Below are positions 9,235 to 18,299 of a stretch of DNA of 64,000 bases, piece after piece. The first letter of the stretch is position 1. Each line of letters opens with the position of its first letter. Origin of the DNA: Shinella zoogloeoides (GTDB taxonomy: Bacteria > Pseudomonadota > Alphaproteobacteria > Rhizobiales > Rhizobiaceae); contig NZ_CP132311.1 in the NCBI RefSeq assembly GCF_030733845.1, forward strand, positions 685,501-749,500, read 5' to 3'. A model generated the notes under the pieces. That model saw nothing but the letters and a program-made list of their open reading frames with translations. It had not been told where the DNA came from and made no database searches. Both the position numbers and the translations under genes were made by a program.

Positions 9235-9456
9235 ATGATCGAACTGATCCGCACCAACGACCCTGTCCTGCTCTCTTTCGCCGAGAGCCTGATGAAGGAG
9301 GCGAAAATCCACTGCCTGATCGCCGACGAGGGCATGAGCATCCTCGAGGGCTCCCTCGGCATGCTGCCGCGCCGCTTCCTGGTGGAAAGCGACCGGGAGG
9401 ACGAGGCGCGGCAGATCCTGAAGGACGCCGGCCTTGCGGCGGAGCTGCGCCCGTGA
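9235..9456 (+). CDS. DUF2007 domain protein
   Basis: 73 residues. It starts MIELIRTNDPVLLSFAESLM and contains LVESDREDEARQILKDAG, the pattern of the small DUF2007 (signal-transducing PII-like) fold found next to ispB or methyltransferase genes in rhizobia. Function is unknown. The ribosome site is weak; an in-frame ATG 13 codons upstream is possible. A palindromic element separates it from the methyltransferase downstream. Confidence 0.8.
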   Translation: MIELIRTNDPVLLSFAESLMKEAKIHCLIADEGMSILEGSLGMLPRRFLVESDREDEARQILKDAGLAAELRP

Positions 9457-9493
9457 GGATGGCGGTTTTTGTGTTGCCGTCCGTTGCCGGGAT

Positions 9494-9649
9494 ACCCCCC
9501 TCTGCCCTGCCGGGCATCTCCCCCTCACGGGGGGGGATCGGCAGGGGGCTGGCTCTTTGCTCAAATCGCAACGTCGGAGATGGGCGAAGACGACGCTCCA
9601 TCCAATCTCCCCCCTTGAGGGGGAGATGCCCGGCAGGGCAGAGGGGGGT
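9494..9649 (-). repeat. Type A palindromic mosaic element, copy 2 (minus orientation)
   Basis: The right arm is standard; the left arm has diverged at its inner end (TCACGGGGGGGG instead of TCAAGGGGGGAG). Total 156 bp, one base longer than the other copies, which shifts the frame that is open in them. The core reads in the opposite direction to copy 1. It lies between the DUF2007 gene and the methyltransferase. Confidence 0.82.
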
Positions 9650-9688
9650 GAGCAACATCCGCTCCGCTTTCGAAAAAGCCTCGAATCC

Positions 9689-10465
9689 ATGACCGTCACC
9701 GAAACCGTCGACGCCTTCCACTATGGCCGCTTCCACGTCGTCCAGCCGAAGGGCGTCGGCCACCGCTCGGGCATGGACGCCATGCTGCTGGCGGCGCTGG
9801 TGACCGGCGAGGGGCCGATGCGGGTGGCCGATCTCGGGGCCGGGGCGGGGGCGGCCGGCCTTGCCGTCGCATCGCGCATCGAGAAGGCCGAGGTGATGCT
9901 GGTCGAGCGCTCGCCGCTCATGGCCGACTTCGCCCGCAAGTCGGTCGCGCTCCCGTCGAATGCCGCCCTTGCGGGCCGCGTCCATGTTCTGGAGGCGGAC
10001 GTCTCGCTCGCCGGCAAGGCACGCGTCGCGACGGGGCTGGCGGACGAGGCCTTCGACCACGTCATCATGAACCCGCCCTTCAATGACCGCATCTACAACC
10101 GCCCGCCCGATGCCCTGAAGGCCGAGGCGCATGCGATGGACGGCGATCTTTTCGAACGCTGGATCCGCACGGCGGGCGCCATCCTGAAGCCCGGCGGCCA
10201 GCTCTCGCTGATCGCCCGTCCGCAATCGATCGCCGAGATCATCGCTGCCTGCGGCCGCCGCTTCGGCGGCATCGAGATCACCGCGCTGCACCCGCGTGCC
10301 GACGAGGCGGCGCTGCGCATCCTCGTCACCGCCATCAAGGGCCGGCGAACCAGCCTTTCAATGCGGATGCCGCTCGTCATGCACGACCCCGGCCAGCACG
10401 CCTTCACGCCTTTCGTCAAGGACCTCAACAACGGCCTTGCAAGCTACCCGCGGCTGCGGCGTTGA
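9689..10465 (+). CDS. tRNA1(Val) N6-adenine methyltransferase-like protein (TrmN6/YfiC type)
   Basis: 258 residues. The SAM-binding motif DLGAGAGAAGL (48-58) and motif IV NPPF (128-131), which marks N6-adenine methyltransferases acting on nucleic acid, are both intact. Length and the N-terminal FHYGRFHVVQPKGVGHRSGMDAMLLAA layout fit the YfiC group, which modifies A37 of tRNA1(Val) in E. coli. The exact target here is inferred. The start ATG follows the repeat element by 39 bp, so expression may come from a promoter inside or before the element. Confidence 0.8.
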   Translation: MTVTETVDAFHYGRFHVVQPKGVGHRSGMDAMLLAALVTGEGPMRVADLGAGAGAAGLAVASRIEKAEVMLVERSPLMADFARKSVALPSNAALAGRVHVLEADVSLAGKARVATGLADEAFDHVIMNPPFNDRIYNRPPDALKAEAHAMDGDLFERWIRTAGAILKPGGQLSLIARPQSIAEIIAACGRRFGGIEITALHPRADEAALRILVTAIKGRRTSLSMRMPLVMHDPGQHAFTPFVKDLNNGLASYPRLRR

Positions 10466-10514
10466 CAATCTGACGGATATCGAAGACCCTGTATTACAAA
10501 AGGAAGGGTTTTTC

Positions 10515-10778
10515 ATGGAAAATCAAAGAAGCCTCTCCGATCCTATAACCCTTCGGCTGCCGAGTGACCTGCTGGGCGACATCGAGGCGATCGCGCGCAT
10601 TTCCGGCCGATCCCGCAGCTGGGTCATGGTTCGGGCGATGAAGGCCTATCTCGCAGCCGAAGGGCAGGAGATACTCGAACTCGACCGTGCCCGCCAGGCC
10701 GCCGCGCAGGAAGGGGCGACGGAACTGGATGATTTGCTCGCCGAACTCGACGGCAACCTTCCGGGCAACGCCGCCTGA
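10515..10778 (+). CDS. Ribbon-helix-helix antitoxin
   Basis: 87 residues, GGAAGGG about 7 nt upstream of the ATG. The N-terminal PITLRLPSDLLGDIEAIARISGRSRSW is a MetJ/Arc (ribbon-helix-helix) domain: a beta strand followed by two helices. The C-terminal part after residue 55 is acidic and would wrap the toxin. Its stop overlaps the toxin start by one base. RHH antitoxins repress their own operon. Confidence 0.85.
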   Translation: MENQRSLSDPITLRLPSDLLGDIEAIARISGRSRSWVMVRAMKAYLAAEGQEILELDRARQAAAQEGATELDDLLAELDGNLPGNAA

Positions 10779-11095
10779 TGCTGAAGGTGCTGTTCGCGCC
10801 GCCGGCCAGAGCCTTCATCGAGCAGGAGATCCGCTATCTGCGGGATCGCAATCCTGCCGCTGCGATGGCGTTCCGGATGAGCGTGACGCGCCTTGGCCGG
10901 CAGCTTGCGCGCTTTCCGCATTCCGGCTTCCTGCGCCAGGATATTCCCTTGAGCGGCATTTACCGCATCGTTCTCGGCGACTATCGCATCGACTACGAAC
11001 TGATCGAAGGCGCCGTGCTCGTTCTGCTCATGCGCCATGGGCATCAGGCGGAACCCGGTCTTCCCGTCGATGACGATGAGGACTACGAGACGTAG
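10778..11095 (+). CDS. RelE/ParE-superfamily toxin
   Basis: 105 residues, translationally coupled (TGATG) to the RHH antitoxin. Features of the ParE group are visible: FAPPARAFIEQEIRYLRDRNP in the first helices, then SGFLRQDIPLSGIYRIVLGDYRIDYEL in the sheet. ParE-type toxins poison gyrase and RelE-type cut mRNA; the sequence alone does not decide. It follows a core methyltransferase gene and precedes a core peptidase gene, so the pair is probably an accessory insertion. Confidence 0.85.
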   Translation: MLKVLFAPPARAFIEQEIRYLRDRNPAAAMAFRMSVTRLGRQLARFPHSGFLRQDIPLSGIYRIVLGDYRIDYELIEGAVLVLLMRHGHQAEPGLPVDDDEDYET

Positions 11096-11176
11096 GTGAT
11101 TTCCGCTGCCGATCTTGCGTTTTCGCCCGCCGTGCATACATCAGCCGGACAACGAAAACAGGAGACAGATCGCGCG

Positions 11177-12052
11177 ATGGCCGGATTTTTGAAGAGGCTG
11201 GTACCGAAGAAGTTCCGCAAGGAAGGCGTCGTGATCCCGGTCGTCCGGCTGCAGGGGGCGATCATGGCGAGCGGCAGCCAGTTCCGCCCGCCGCTGAACC
11301 TCGCCACCGCCGCGCCCGCGCTGGAAAAGGCTTTTGCCTACAAGGACGCGCCGGCTGTTGCGATCTCCATCAATTCCCCCGGCGGCTCGCCGGTGCAGTC
11401 GCGGCTGATCTTCCAGCGCATCCGTGATCTTGCGGCCGAGAAGAACAAGCATGTGCTCGTCTTCGTCGAGGACGTCGCGGCATCGGGCGGCTACATGATC
11501 GCGCTCGCCGGCGACGAGATCTTCGCTGATCCGACCTCCATCGTCGGCTCCATCGGCGTCGTTTCGGGCGGTTTCGGTTTCCCGGAAATGCTGAAGAAGA
11601 TCGGGGTCGAGCGGCGCGTCTATACGGCGGGCACCAACAAGGCGATCCTCGATCCCTTCCAGCCGGAGCGGGAAAACGAGATCGAGTACCTGAAATCCCT
11701 TCAGCTCGAGATTCACCAGGTCTTCATCGACATGGTGAAGGCGCGCCGGGGCACGAAGCTGGCGGACGACCCGGACCTGTTCTCCGGCCTGTTCTGGACC
11801 GGCAGCCGCGGCCGCGCGCTCGGCCTTGTCGACGGGCTTTCCGACATGCGATCGGAGCTGAAACGGCGCTACGGGCCGAAGACGCGGCTGGAGCTCGTCT
11901 CGGCGCCCAAGGGGCTGTTTGGTCGCAAGTCTCCCGGCGTCGGGGGGCTTTCCGGCGACATGGCGGAGCGTATAGGCTCTGCCGGCGTGGCGGCGGTGGC
12001 CGGCCTTGCGGAGGAAAAGGCGCTCTGGGGCCGTTTCGGGCTCTCCGGATAA
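11177..12052 (+). CDS. S49-family signal-peptide-peptidase-like serine protease
   Basis: 291 residues. S49 peptidases use a Ser-Lys dyad: Ser103 in VAASGGYM and probably Lys155 in AGTNKAILDPF. The block SINSPGGSPVQS near 65-74 is also typical. There is no clear N-terminal membrane segment, unlike E. coli SohB/SppA, so membrane anchoring is uncertain. GGAG lies about 12 nt before ATG 11177. A small membrane-protein gene follows after 37 bp and is likely cotranscribed. Confidence 0.88.
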   Translation: MAGFLKRLVPKKFRKEGVVIPVVRLQGAIMASGSQFRPPLNLATAAPALEKAFAYKDAPAVAISINSPGGSPVQSRLIFQRIRDLAAEKNKHVLVFVEDVAASGGYMIALAGDEIFADPTSIVGSIGVVSGGFGFPEMLKKIGVERRVYTAGTNKAILDPFQPERENEIEYLKSLQLEIHQVFIDMVKARRGTKLADDPDLFSGLFWTGSRGRALGLVDGLSDMRSELKRRYGPKTRLELVSAPKGLFGRKSPGVGGLSGDMAERIGSAGVAAVAGLAEEKALWGRFGLSG

Positions 12053-12089
12053 GCGCCGGAGCAACAATAAAAGAACAAGGGGAGGGGCG

Positions 12090-12281
12090 ATGGCCCAGAT
12101 CATCTTTCTGCTTCTGATCGTCGGGCTTGCCTGGTTCGGCTATCGCAAGTTCGTGGCCGATGCCGAGCGGCTGAGCAAGCTGCGCAAGCGCTCCGACGAG
12201 GAGCGCCGCACGGGGGCGACCGGCACGCTCGTCAAGGATCCGGAGACCGGCGAATATCGCCTGCGCCGCGAGGACGAGTAG
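12090..12281 (+). CDS. Small single-pass membrane protein
   Basis: 63 residues with a very strong ribosome site (GGAGGGG) directly upstream. Residues 3-17 (QIIFLLLIVGLAWFG) form one transmembrane helix, followed by a highly charged cytoplasmic tail with TLVKDPETGEYRLRRED at the end. That tail pattern is common in small rhizobial hypothetical proteins. Cotranscription with the S49 peptidase is likely. I do not recognise a function. Confidence 0.78.
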   Translation: MAQIIFLLLIVGLAWFGYRKFVADAERLSKLRKRSDEERRTGATGTLVKDPETGEYRLRREDE

Positions 12282-12285
12282 CGTT

Positions 12286-12304
12286 GCGGCACGTTTCGTG
12301 CCGC
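12286..12304 (+). terminator. Hairpin after the peptidase operon
   Basis: GCGGCACG-TTT-CGTGCCGC is a perfect 8-bp stem five bases after the stop codon. There is no T tract, so it may be a weak terminator or an mRNA 3'-end stabiliser. Confidence 0.4.
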
Positions 12305-12489
12305 CGCGGGACTGCTCGAAAAAGCCCCGCCGTGCCGTCTCGGCACATTAACCACGCCCCGTAAGGTTAACGCCGTTTTTATTCGTTTGCACGCCGGGGG
12401 CCACGTTGCTCCCGCGCGCAGGAGAGCCGATCTGTGAGCCAAGGGCCGCATGCGGCGGCCGACGCGTCTGGAACGAACGGAGTAACCCC

Positions 12490-13560
12490 ATGGCCTCGCT
12501 GAACCTCGATCGGATTCGCACCATCGTCGTGACGGGCGGTGCGGGCTTCGTCGGCTCGCATATCGTCGACGACCTTCTGGCGCACTGCCCGAATGCCCGC
12601 ATCCGCGTGCTCGATGCCTTCACCTATGCTGCCGACATGTCCCATCTCGACGCCGCCTTCCGCACGGGCCGCGTGACGATCCAGGAAGGCGACATCGGCA
12701 ATCTCGACCTCGTGACGGAGATGCTGAAGGACGCCGACCTCGTCGTGCATGCGGCGGGCGAAAGCCATGTCGAGCGCGCCTTCTCCGTGCCGGAACGGTT
12801 CACGGTGGCCAATGCGCTTGGCACGCAGGTGCTCGTCGAGGCGATGGGCCGCCGCCGCGTGCCGCTGATGATCCATGTCAGCTCGGCGGACGTCTACGGC
12901 GCGGGCACCGGCGACCCGTTCGGCGAACACACGCCGCTCCTGCCGGACAACCCCTACGGCGCCTCCAAGGCCGCCGCCGAAATGCTGATTGCCGGCCTCA
13001 CCCGCTCCTTCGACCTCGATATCCGCGTGCTGCGGCCGGTCAACATCGTCGGCACGCGCCAGAACACCGAAAAGCTGCTGCCGCTCTTCCTGGAGCTTGC
13101 CGCCGTCGGCCGGCCGCTGCCGGTGCACGGCGACGGCACGCAGACCCGCGCCTTCGTCACCATGGCGGATTTCTGCGCGGCGGTTCGCGCGGTCATCACG
13201 CGCGGCGCCGAGAACGCCACCTACAACGTGGCCGGCAACGACGTGCACGACGTGCTCTCCGTCGCCCGCATGGTCCTCGATGCGGTGCAGGATCCGGTTT
13301 CCGGCGTCAGCTTCACCGGCGGCCGGCCGGGCAATGCCAGCCGTCCGCCGCTCGATACGACCGCGCTGCGGGCGCTCGGCTGGCAGGCGAGGGGCTCGCT
13401 CGCCCGCGAGCTGCCGATGCTTGCCGCCTGGTATGGCGCCCGCGTACCGGGCGGCGCGCGCCGCCGCCTCGCGCAGGTGCCGGACCTCGCGCCGCAGCGC
13501 GTGCAGGCCGTCACCCAGGCCGCCGGCTCCGGGCTCTTCCGCTCGCTCGAACGGCATTGA
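12490..13560 (+). CDS. NAD-dependent epimerase/dehydratase (extended SDR)
   Basis: 356 residues; GGAG lies 8 nt before ATG. The Rossmann motif TGGAGFVGSH spans 15-24 and the active-site YGASK 156-160. It resembles dTDP-glucose 4,6-dehydratases overall, but the RmlB catalytic TDE triplet (TDEVYG) reads SADVYG here (132-137). The Asp-Glu pair needed for dehydration is therefore altered. A sugar-nucleotide epimerase or reductase role is more likely. It is a single gene; a type A palindromic element starts 45 bp after its stop. Confidence 0.82.
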   Translation: MASLNLDRIRTIVVTGGAGFVGSHIVDDLLAHCPNARIRVLDAFTYAADMSHLDAAFRTGRVTIQEGDIGNLDLVTEMLKDADLVVHAAGESHVERAFSVPERFTVANALGTQVLVEAMGRRRVPLMIHVSSADVYGAGTGDPFGEHTPLLPDNPYGASKAAAEMLIAGLTRSFDLDIRVLRPVNIVGTRQNTEKLLPLFLELAAVGRPLPVHGDGTQTRAFVTMADFCAAVRAVITRGAENATYNVAGNDVHDVLSVARMVLDAVQDPVSGVSFTGGRPGNASRPPLDTTALRALGWQARGSLARELPMLAAWYGARVPGGARRRLAQVPDLAPQRVQAVTQAAGSGLFRSLERH

Positions 13561-13605
13561 GTTTTTTCCTCGGGGTTTTTCGCGCTGGCTCTGAATGCGC
13601 GGCTT

Positions 13606-13760
13606 ACCCCCCTCTGCCCTGCCGGGCATCTCCCCCTCAAGGGGGGAGATCGGCAAGCGGCAAGAACCTTGCTTCATCAGCAACGCTGGAGATGGGCGAA
13701 ACAGTGCCCCATTCAATCTCCCCCCTTGAGGGGGAGATGCCCGGCAGGGCAGAGGGGGGT
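13606..13760 (-). repeat. Type A palindromic mosaic element, copy 3 (minus orientation)
   Basis: 155 bp with near-perfect 45-bp inverted arms. Its core is close to the reverse complement of copy 1: both share the CCAGCGTTGCTGATGAAGCA segment. That makes these two the most similar pair in the window. It lies 114 bp before glyQ. Confidence 0.85.
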
Positions 13761-13874
13761 ATGGCGCGGCACGCCCCCCAGGGAACGGTCCCATCCGCCT
13801 GAAACCCTTGACCCATCTGGCGCATCGTGGCACCAGTCCGCCAGCTTTTCAAAGAATGCCCGGACACCGAACCG

Positions 13875-14831
13875 ATGACCTCTGCCGCCCTGCCTGACCA
13901 TATGAACCCGACCCGCTCCTTCCAGGGGCTGATCCTGACGCTGCACGATTACTGGGCGGACAAGGGTTGCGCGGTTCTCCAGCCCTACGACATGGAAGTC
14001 GGCGCCGGCACGTTCCATCCGGCAACGACGCTGCGCGCGCTCGGGCCGCGCCCCTGGCGCGCCGCCTATGTGCAGCCCTCGCGCCGCCCGTCGGATGGCC
14101 GCTACGGCGAGAACCCCAACCGCCTCCAGCACTATTACCAGTACCAGGTCATCCTGAAACCGAACCCGTCGAACCTGCAGGAGCTCTATCTCGGCTCGCT
14201 CGCCGCCATCGGTCTCGATCCGCTGCTGCATGACGTGCGCTTCGTCGAGGACGACTGGGAAAGCCCGACGCTCGGCGCCTGGGGGCTCGGCTGGGAATGC
14301 TGGTGTGACGGCATGGAAGTCTCGCAGTTCACCTATTTCCAGCAGGTCTGCGGCATTGAATGCGCGCCCGTCGCCGGCGAGCTGACCTATGGCCTCGAAC
14401 GCCTCGCCATGTACGTGCAGGGTGTCGACAACGTCTACGACCTCAACTTCAACGGCCGCGAGGGTGCGGAAAAAATCACCTATGGCGACGTCTTCCTGCA
14501 GGCCGAGCAGGAATATTCCCGCCATAATTTCGAATATGCCGACACCGCCATGCTGCATCGCCACTTCATCGATGCGGAGAAGGAGTGCCAGGCGCTGCTC
14601 GCCGCCGGTGCGCCGGGCGACAGCAACGTGCTGCACAAATGCGTGCTGCCGGCCTACGACCAGTGCATCAAGGCCTCCCACGTCTTCAACCTGCTCGACG
14701 CCCGCGGCGTGATCTCCGTGACCGAACGCCAGAGCTATATCCTGCGCGTGCGCGCGCTGGCCAAGGCCTGCGGCGAGGCCTTCCTGCTGACGGATGCCGG
14801 CGGGGCGAACTGGAACCGGGACGCGGCCTGA
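13875..14831 (+). CDS. glyQ: Glycyl-tRNA synthetase alpha subunit
   Basis: 318 residues from ATG 13875. This is the catalytic subunit of the bacterial alpha2beta2 enzyme that charges tRNA-Gly. The family core is unmistakable: [20 protein letters not shown], then QVILKPNP and [19 protein letters not shown] second in-frame ATG nine codons later (13902) is possible and the ribosome site is weak for either. The beta-subunit gene glyS is not next to it and is not in this window. Confidence 0.96.
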   Translation: MTSAALPDHMNPTRSFQGLILTLHDYWADKGCAVLQPYDMEVGAGTFHPATTLRALGPRPWRAAYVQPSRRPSDGRYGENPNRLQHYYQYQVILKPNPSNLQELYLGSLAAIGLDPLLHDVRFVEDDWESPTLGAWGLGWECWCDGMEVSQFTYFQQVCGIECAPVAGELTYGLERLAMYVQGVDNVYDLNFNGREGAEKITYGDVFLQAEQEYSRHNFEYADTAMLHRHFIDAEKECQALLAAGAPGDSNVLHKCVLPAYDQCIKASHVFNLLDARGVISVTERQSYILRVRALAKACGEAFLLTDAGGANWNRDAA

Positions 14832-14832
14832 C

Positions 14833-15378
14833 ATGAACGGCGCGCCGGGCCTGATCGTTCACATCAACGGTTGGCCGGGCACGGGAAAGCTGACGATCGG
14901 CCGGCTCCTGGCCGATCGGCTCGGGGCAAGGCTCCTCGACAACCACACCATGATCAATCCGGCGGAGGCGCTGTTCTCCCGCCGCGATCCCTTGCACTAT
15001 TCGCTGCGCAACGCGGTGCGGGATGCGGTTTTCGAGCATCTGCTGCGCGCGCCGCCCGGCGGACGGTATGTCTTCACCGATGCCCTTGCCGACGACGACT
15101 GGGACCGGGGCCAGTTCGACTGGTATCGCGACCTTGCCGCGCAGCGCGGCGCCCGCCTTGCGGCGGTCCTGCTCGACTGCGGGATCGACGAGAACCGCCG
15201 CCGGCTGGTGGCGGGCGAGCGCGCGCATCTCCTCAAGCTCACGGATGTCACGGTTCTGGAATCGCTGCGGGCCCGACACCGGCTGCTCCGCCCGCAGGCC
15301 GACATGCTGATCGAGCTGGATGTCACGACTATCACGGCGGAAGCGGCGGCGCAGGCGATTGCCGACCGCCTCGGCTGA
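14833..15378 (+). CDS. P-loop AAA-type kinase-like protein
   Basis: 181 residues. Walker A is GWPGTGKLT (13-21) after a strand IVHING, and DNHTMINPAEALF follows where shikimate- and chloramphenicol-kinase-like proteins bind substrate. The C-terminal third contains a lid-like arginine-rich helix (RRLVAGERAHLLKL). The start is one base after the glyQ stop, so it is likely cotranscribed and perhaps reinitiated. Small P-loop kinases of this kind phosphorylate sugars, nucleotides or antibiotics; the substrate is unknown. Confidence 0.75.
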   Translation: MNGAPGLIVHINGWPGTGKLTIGRLLADRLGARLLDNHTMINPAEALFSRRDPLHYSLRNAVRDAVFEHLLRAPPGGRYVFTDALADDDWDRGQFDWYRDLAAQRGARLAAVLLDCGIDENRRRLVAGERAHLLKLTDVTVLESLRARHRLLRPQADMLIELDVTTITAEAAAQAIADRLG

Positions 15379-15384
15379 AAAACC

Positions 15385-15582
15385 TCAAGCCAGCGTCGAA
15401 ACCTTCACGCCGAGTTCCCAGACGGGCTTCAGCGTCGGCATGGCGCCGGTCGGAAGCTGGCCGGCATAGGTCTGGAGCGCCCGGCGCACGCCCGACGGAC
15501 GGTCGACCGCGGCGCCCATCGTGTAGGCGAGGAAGAGGGCGGTGAAACCGAGGACGTTGATGGTGAGGACGAGGGCTTTCAT
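15385..15582 (-). CDS. Small putative secreted or membrane protein
   Basis: 65 residues starting MKALVLTINVLGFTALFLAY, a basic residue followed by a hydrophobic stretch to about 24, which reads as a signal peptide or single transmembrane helix. The rest is unremarkable with two prolines near TLKPVWELGVKV. AGAAG lies 9-10 nt before the ATG. It is convergent with the kinase-like gene, 6 bp between stops. No family recognised. Confidence 0.5.
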   Translation of the reverse strand: MKALVLTINVLGFTALFLAYTMGAAVDRPSGVRRALQTYAGQLPTGAMPTLKPVWELGVKVSTLA

Positions 15583-15779
15583 GACCGTTGCTTCTGGGGT
15601 TCGTGTTGTTGGTGAAGCGACTATCGGGCAAAGGCCGCCGCGGCGCGGTTCCCGCGGTTACAGGCCGGCACGCATCTGATGTTCTTGATGAAATCGGCGC
15701 CTCTTCCCGCGAGGGGGCTTTCCAGCGGCGCGGCGGATGCTAAGTTCCGGGTGAACGCCAAGAAGGAGCGGAGAACGTC

Positions 15780-16328
15780 ATGATCGGTCTGGCAATCGCG
15801 GCAGTGGTCGTCATCTATGCCATCGTCGTCTACAACGGCCTGGTGCGCGCACGGCAGACGAAGGAAGAGGCCTGGTCGGGCATCGACGTCCAGCTGAAGC
15901 GCCGCGCCGACCTCATCCCCAACCTCTTGGAGACAGTGAAGGGCTACGCCGCGCACGAGAAGGAGACGCTGGAAAAGGTCGTCGAGCTGCGCAACCGCGC
16001 GCAGGCTGTGCCCGGCGACGACATTGCCGGCCGCGCCCAGGCCGAGGGCATGCTGAGCCAGGCGCTCGGCCGCCTCTTCGCCCTTGCCGAGGCCTATCCG
16101 GACCTCAAGGCCAACCAGAACTTCGCCGACCTGCAGGAGACGCTGGAGACGATCGAGGGCGAGATCCAGATGTCGCGCCGCTATTACAACGGCGCGGCGC
16201 GCGACCTCAACGTCAAGGTCGAAAGCTTCCCGTCGAACCTCCTCGCCAGTCTCTTCAAATTCGTGAAGGCGCCCTATTTCGAAGTGGAGAACCCGGACGA
16301 CCGGGCCGTGCCGACCGTCAAGTTCTGA
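15780..16328 (+). CDS. LemA-family membrane protein
   Basis: 182 residues. A transmembrane helix (1-20) precedes the LemA signature VRARQTKEEAWSGIDVQLKRR and LIPNLLETVKGYAAHEK. The rest is a helical coiled domain ending in YFEVENPDDRAVPTVKF. LemA proteins are of unknown biochemical role. The DUF2207 gene begins 13 bp later, a pairing seen widely, which suggests that the two act together at the membrane. Confidence 0.92.
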   Translation: MIGLAIAAVVVIYAIVVYNGLVRARQTKEEAWSGIDVQLKRRADLIPNLLETVKGYAAHEKETLEKVVELRNRAQAVPGDDIAGRAQAEGMLSQALGRLFALAEAYPDLKANQNFADLQETLETIEGEIQMSRRYYNGAARDLNVKVESFPSNLLASLFKFVKAPYFEVENPDDRAVPTVKF

Positions 16329-16341
16329 CCCGGAGTTGCCG

Positions 16342-18279
16342 ATGATGCGGATTGCCGCCCTGCTGGTGCTGTGGCTCTGGCTTATCGCCGGGGGCGCGGC
16401 GCGGGCGGAAGAATATTTCGACCGCTACCATTCCGACATTGCGGTGGCGAAGAACGGCACGCTGACGGTGACGGAGACGATCCGCGTCCACGCCGAGGGC
16501 AACAATATCCGCCGCGGCATCTACCGCGATTTCCCGCTCACCTTCGCCGATGCCGAGGGGCGCGAGCGCGAGGTCGGCTTCAGGATCGTCGGTGTCGAGC
16601 GCGACGGGCGGCCGGAGCCCTATCGCACGGAAACGATACGCCGCGGCATCCGCATCTATTTCGGCTCGGCCGACGTGCTGCTCGATACCGGTTTCCACGA
16701 TTATCGCCTGACCTACGAGACGACGCGGCAGATCCGCTTCTTCGATACGCATGACGAGCTGTTCTGGAACGTCACCGGCACGGAATGGGCCTTTCCCATC
16801 CGCCGGGCCAGCGCGACGGTGACGCTGCCGCAAGGCGTCGATGCGCAGGAGCTGACCTATTTCACCGGTCCCTTCGGCGCGAAGGACAGGAATGCGCGGG
16901 CGGAAAACCGCGGCAACCGGGCGACCTTCGAGACGACGCGGGCGCTCGGCCCGCACGAGGGCCTGACGATCGGCGTGAAGATGCCGGCCGGCAGCATCGA
17001 CAAGCCGACCGTGGCGGAGGAGCGCGCGCTCTTCCTCAAGGACAACCGCAACCTCTTCCTCGCCTTCGGCGGGCTGGTCCTCGTCGTCGGCTACTATCTC
17101 TGGGCCTGGGTCTCCGTCGGCCGCGACCCGCCGCGCGGCGTGGTCGTGCCGCGCTGGGATGCGCCGGAGGGCATGTCGCCGGCGCTCGTCAACTATATCG
17201 ACGAGAAGGGGTTCGGCGGGCAGGGCTGGACGGCGATCTCCGCCTCCTTCCTCAATCTCGCGGTCAAGGGCCTCGTGGAGTTGCAGGACCTCAAGACGTC
17301 GATCACCGTCACCCGCACGGACAAGCAGGCCGCGGCGGACCTGCCGACCGGCGAGAAGGTGCTGCTCGGCGCGCTCGGCTCCGCCGGGTCCAGCCTCGTC
17401 ATCGAGAAATCGAACGGCAAGCGCGTGCAGACGCTCGGCCGCGATTTCCGCGATGCGATGGAAAAGGAACATCGCCGCAAGTACTACCTCGCCAACTGGC
17501 CGCAGGTGATCGGCGGCATCCTGCTTTCGCTTGCCTGCCTGGCAAGCCTCGTCCTCTTCGGCTCGCTGCCGGAGGAGGGCATCGTGCTCGTCATCCTGCC
17601 GGTCTTCGCCTCGGTCTTCGTGTCGATCTTCTCGGTGGCGCTCGGCCAGAATCTCAGGCGCGCGAAATCGCTCGGGGCGCGTATCCTCGCGGTGGCGATC
17701 ATCGCTTTCGTCGGCTTCGTCTTCGTCAGCGTCTTCGGCAGCATCGCCGTCGCGCTCTTTGCCGCGAGCGCCGCCACCGGCCATCTGCCGCTCTTTGCCG
17801 CCATCGGCGGCATCGTCGTGGCCAATCTCGTCTTCTTCTTCCTGATGGGCGCGCCGACGCCGCTCGGCCGCAAGATGATGGACGGCATCGCGGGCCTGCG
17901 GCAATACCTGACGCTCGCCGAGAAGGACCGCATGAACATGGCCGGCGCGCCGGAAATGTCGCCCCGCCATTTCGAGACCCTGCTGCCCTATGCCGTGGCG
18001 CTCGGCGTGGAAAAGCCCTGGTCACAGACCTTCGACCGCTGGCTTCTGGCGGCGGCTGCGGCCGGCGCCGCCGCCTACCAGCCCGTCTGGTATCACGGCG
18101 ACAGCTTCTCCTCCGGCAGCTTCTCCGATCGCGTGGGCGGCTTTGCCGGCTCTATGGCGGGCACGATGACATCCTCGCTGCCCGACCCGCCGAAAAGCTC
18201 GTCCTCGGGCTTCTCGTCCGGCAGCGGCGGCGGTTCGTCCGGCGGGGGAGGCGGCGGCGGCGGTGGTGGCGGCTGGTAG
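16342..18279 (+). CDS. DUF2207 membrane protein with glycine-rich tail
   Basis: 645 residues from ATG 16342 (GGAG 6 nt upstream; a second ATG is the next codon). A signal peptide ends near ARAEEYFD (22-25). The extracytoplasmic DUF2207 domain (about 25-230) contains GNNIRRGIYRDFPL. Transmembrane helices follow near 237-257 and again at about 390-500. The last 20 residues are Ser/Gly with an unbroken glycine run ending in Trp. Such Gly tails are usual in this family. Operon partner is lemA. Confidence 0.9.
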   Translation: MMRIAALLVLWLWLIAGGAARAEEYFDRYHSDIAVAKNGTLTVTETIRVHAEGNNIRRGIYRDFPLTFADAEGREREVGFRIVGVERDGRPEPYRTETIRRGIRIYFGSADVLLDTGFHDYRLTYETTRQIRFFDTHDELFWNVTGTEWAFPIRRASATVTLPQGVDAQELTYFTGPFGAKDRNARAENRGNRATFETTRALGPHEGLTIGVKMPAGSIDKPTVAEERALFLKDNRNLFLAFGGLVLVVGYYLWAWVSVGRDPPRGVVVPRWDAPEGMSPALVNYIDEKGFGGQGWTAISASFLNLAVKGLVELQDLKTSITVTRTDKQAAADLPTGEKVLLGALGSAGSSLVIEKSNGKRVQTLGRDFRDAMEKEHRRKYYLANWPQVIGGILLSLACLASLVLFGSLPEEGIVLVILPVFASVFVSIFSVALGQNLRRAKSLGARILAVAIIAFVGFVFVSVFGSIAVALFAASAATGHLPLFAAIGGIVVANLVFFFLMGAPTPLGRKMMDGIAGLRQYLTLAEKDRMNMAGAPEMSPRHFETLLPYAVALGVEKPWSQTFDRWLLAAAAAGAAAYQPVWYHGDSFSSGSFSDRVGGFAGSMAGTMTSSLPDPPKSSSSGFSSGSGGGSSGGGGGGGGGGGW

Positions 18280-18299
18280 GAGTTGCGTTTCAAAGACCC

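Noticed and set aside
10463..10510. TTGACA box before the RHH antitoxin as a -35 element
   Set aside because: No convincing -10 box at 16-18 bp spacing.
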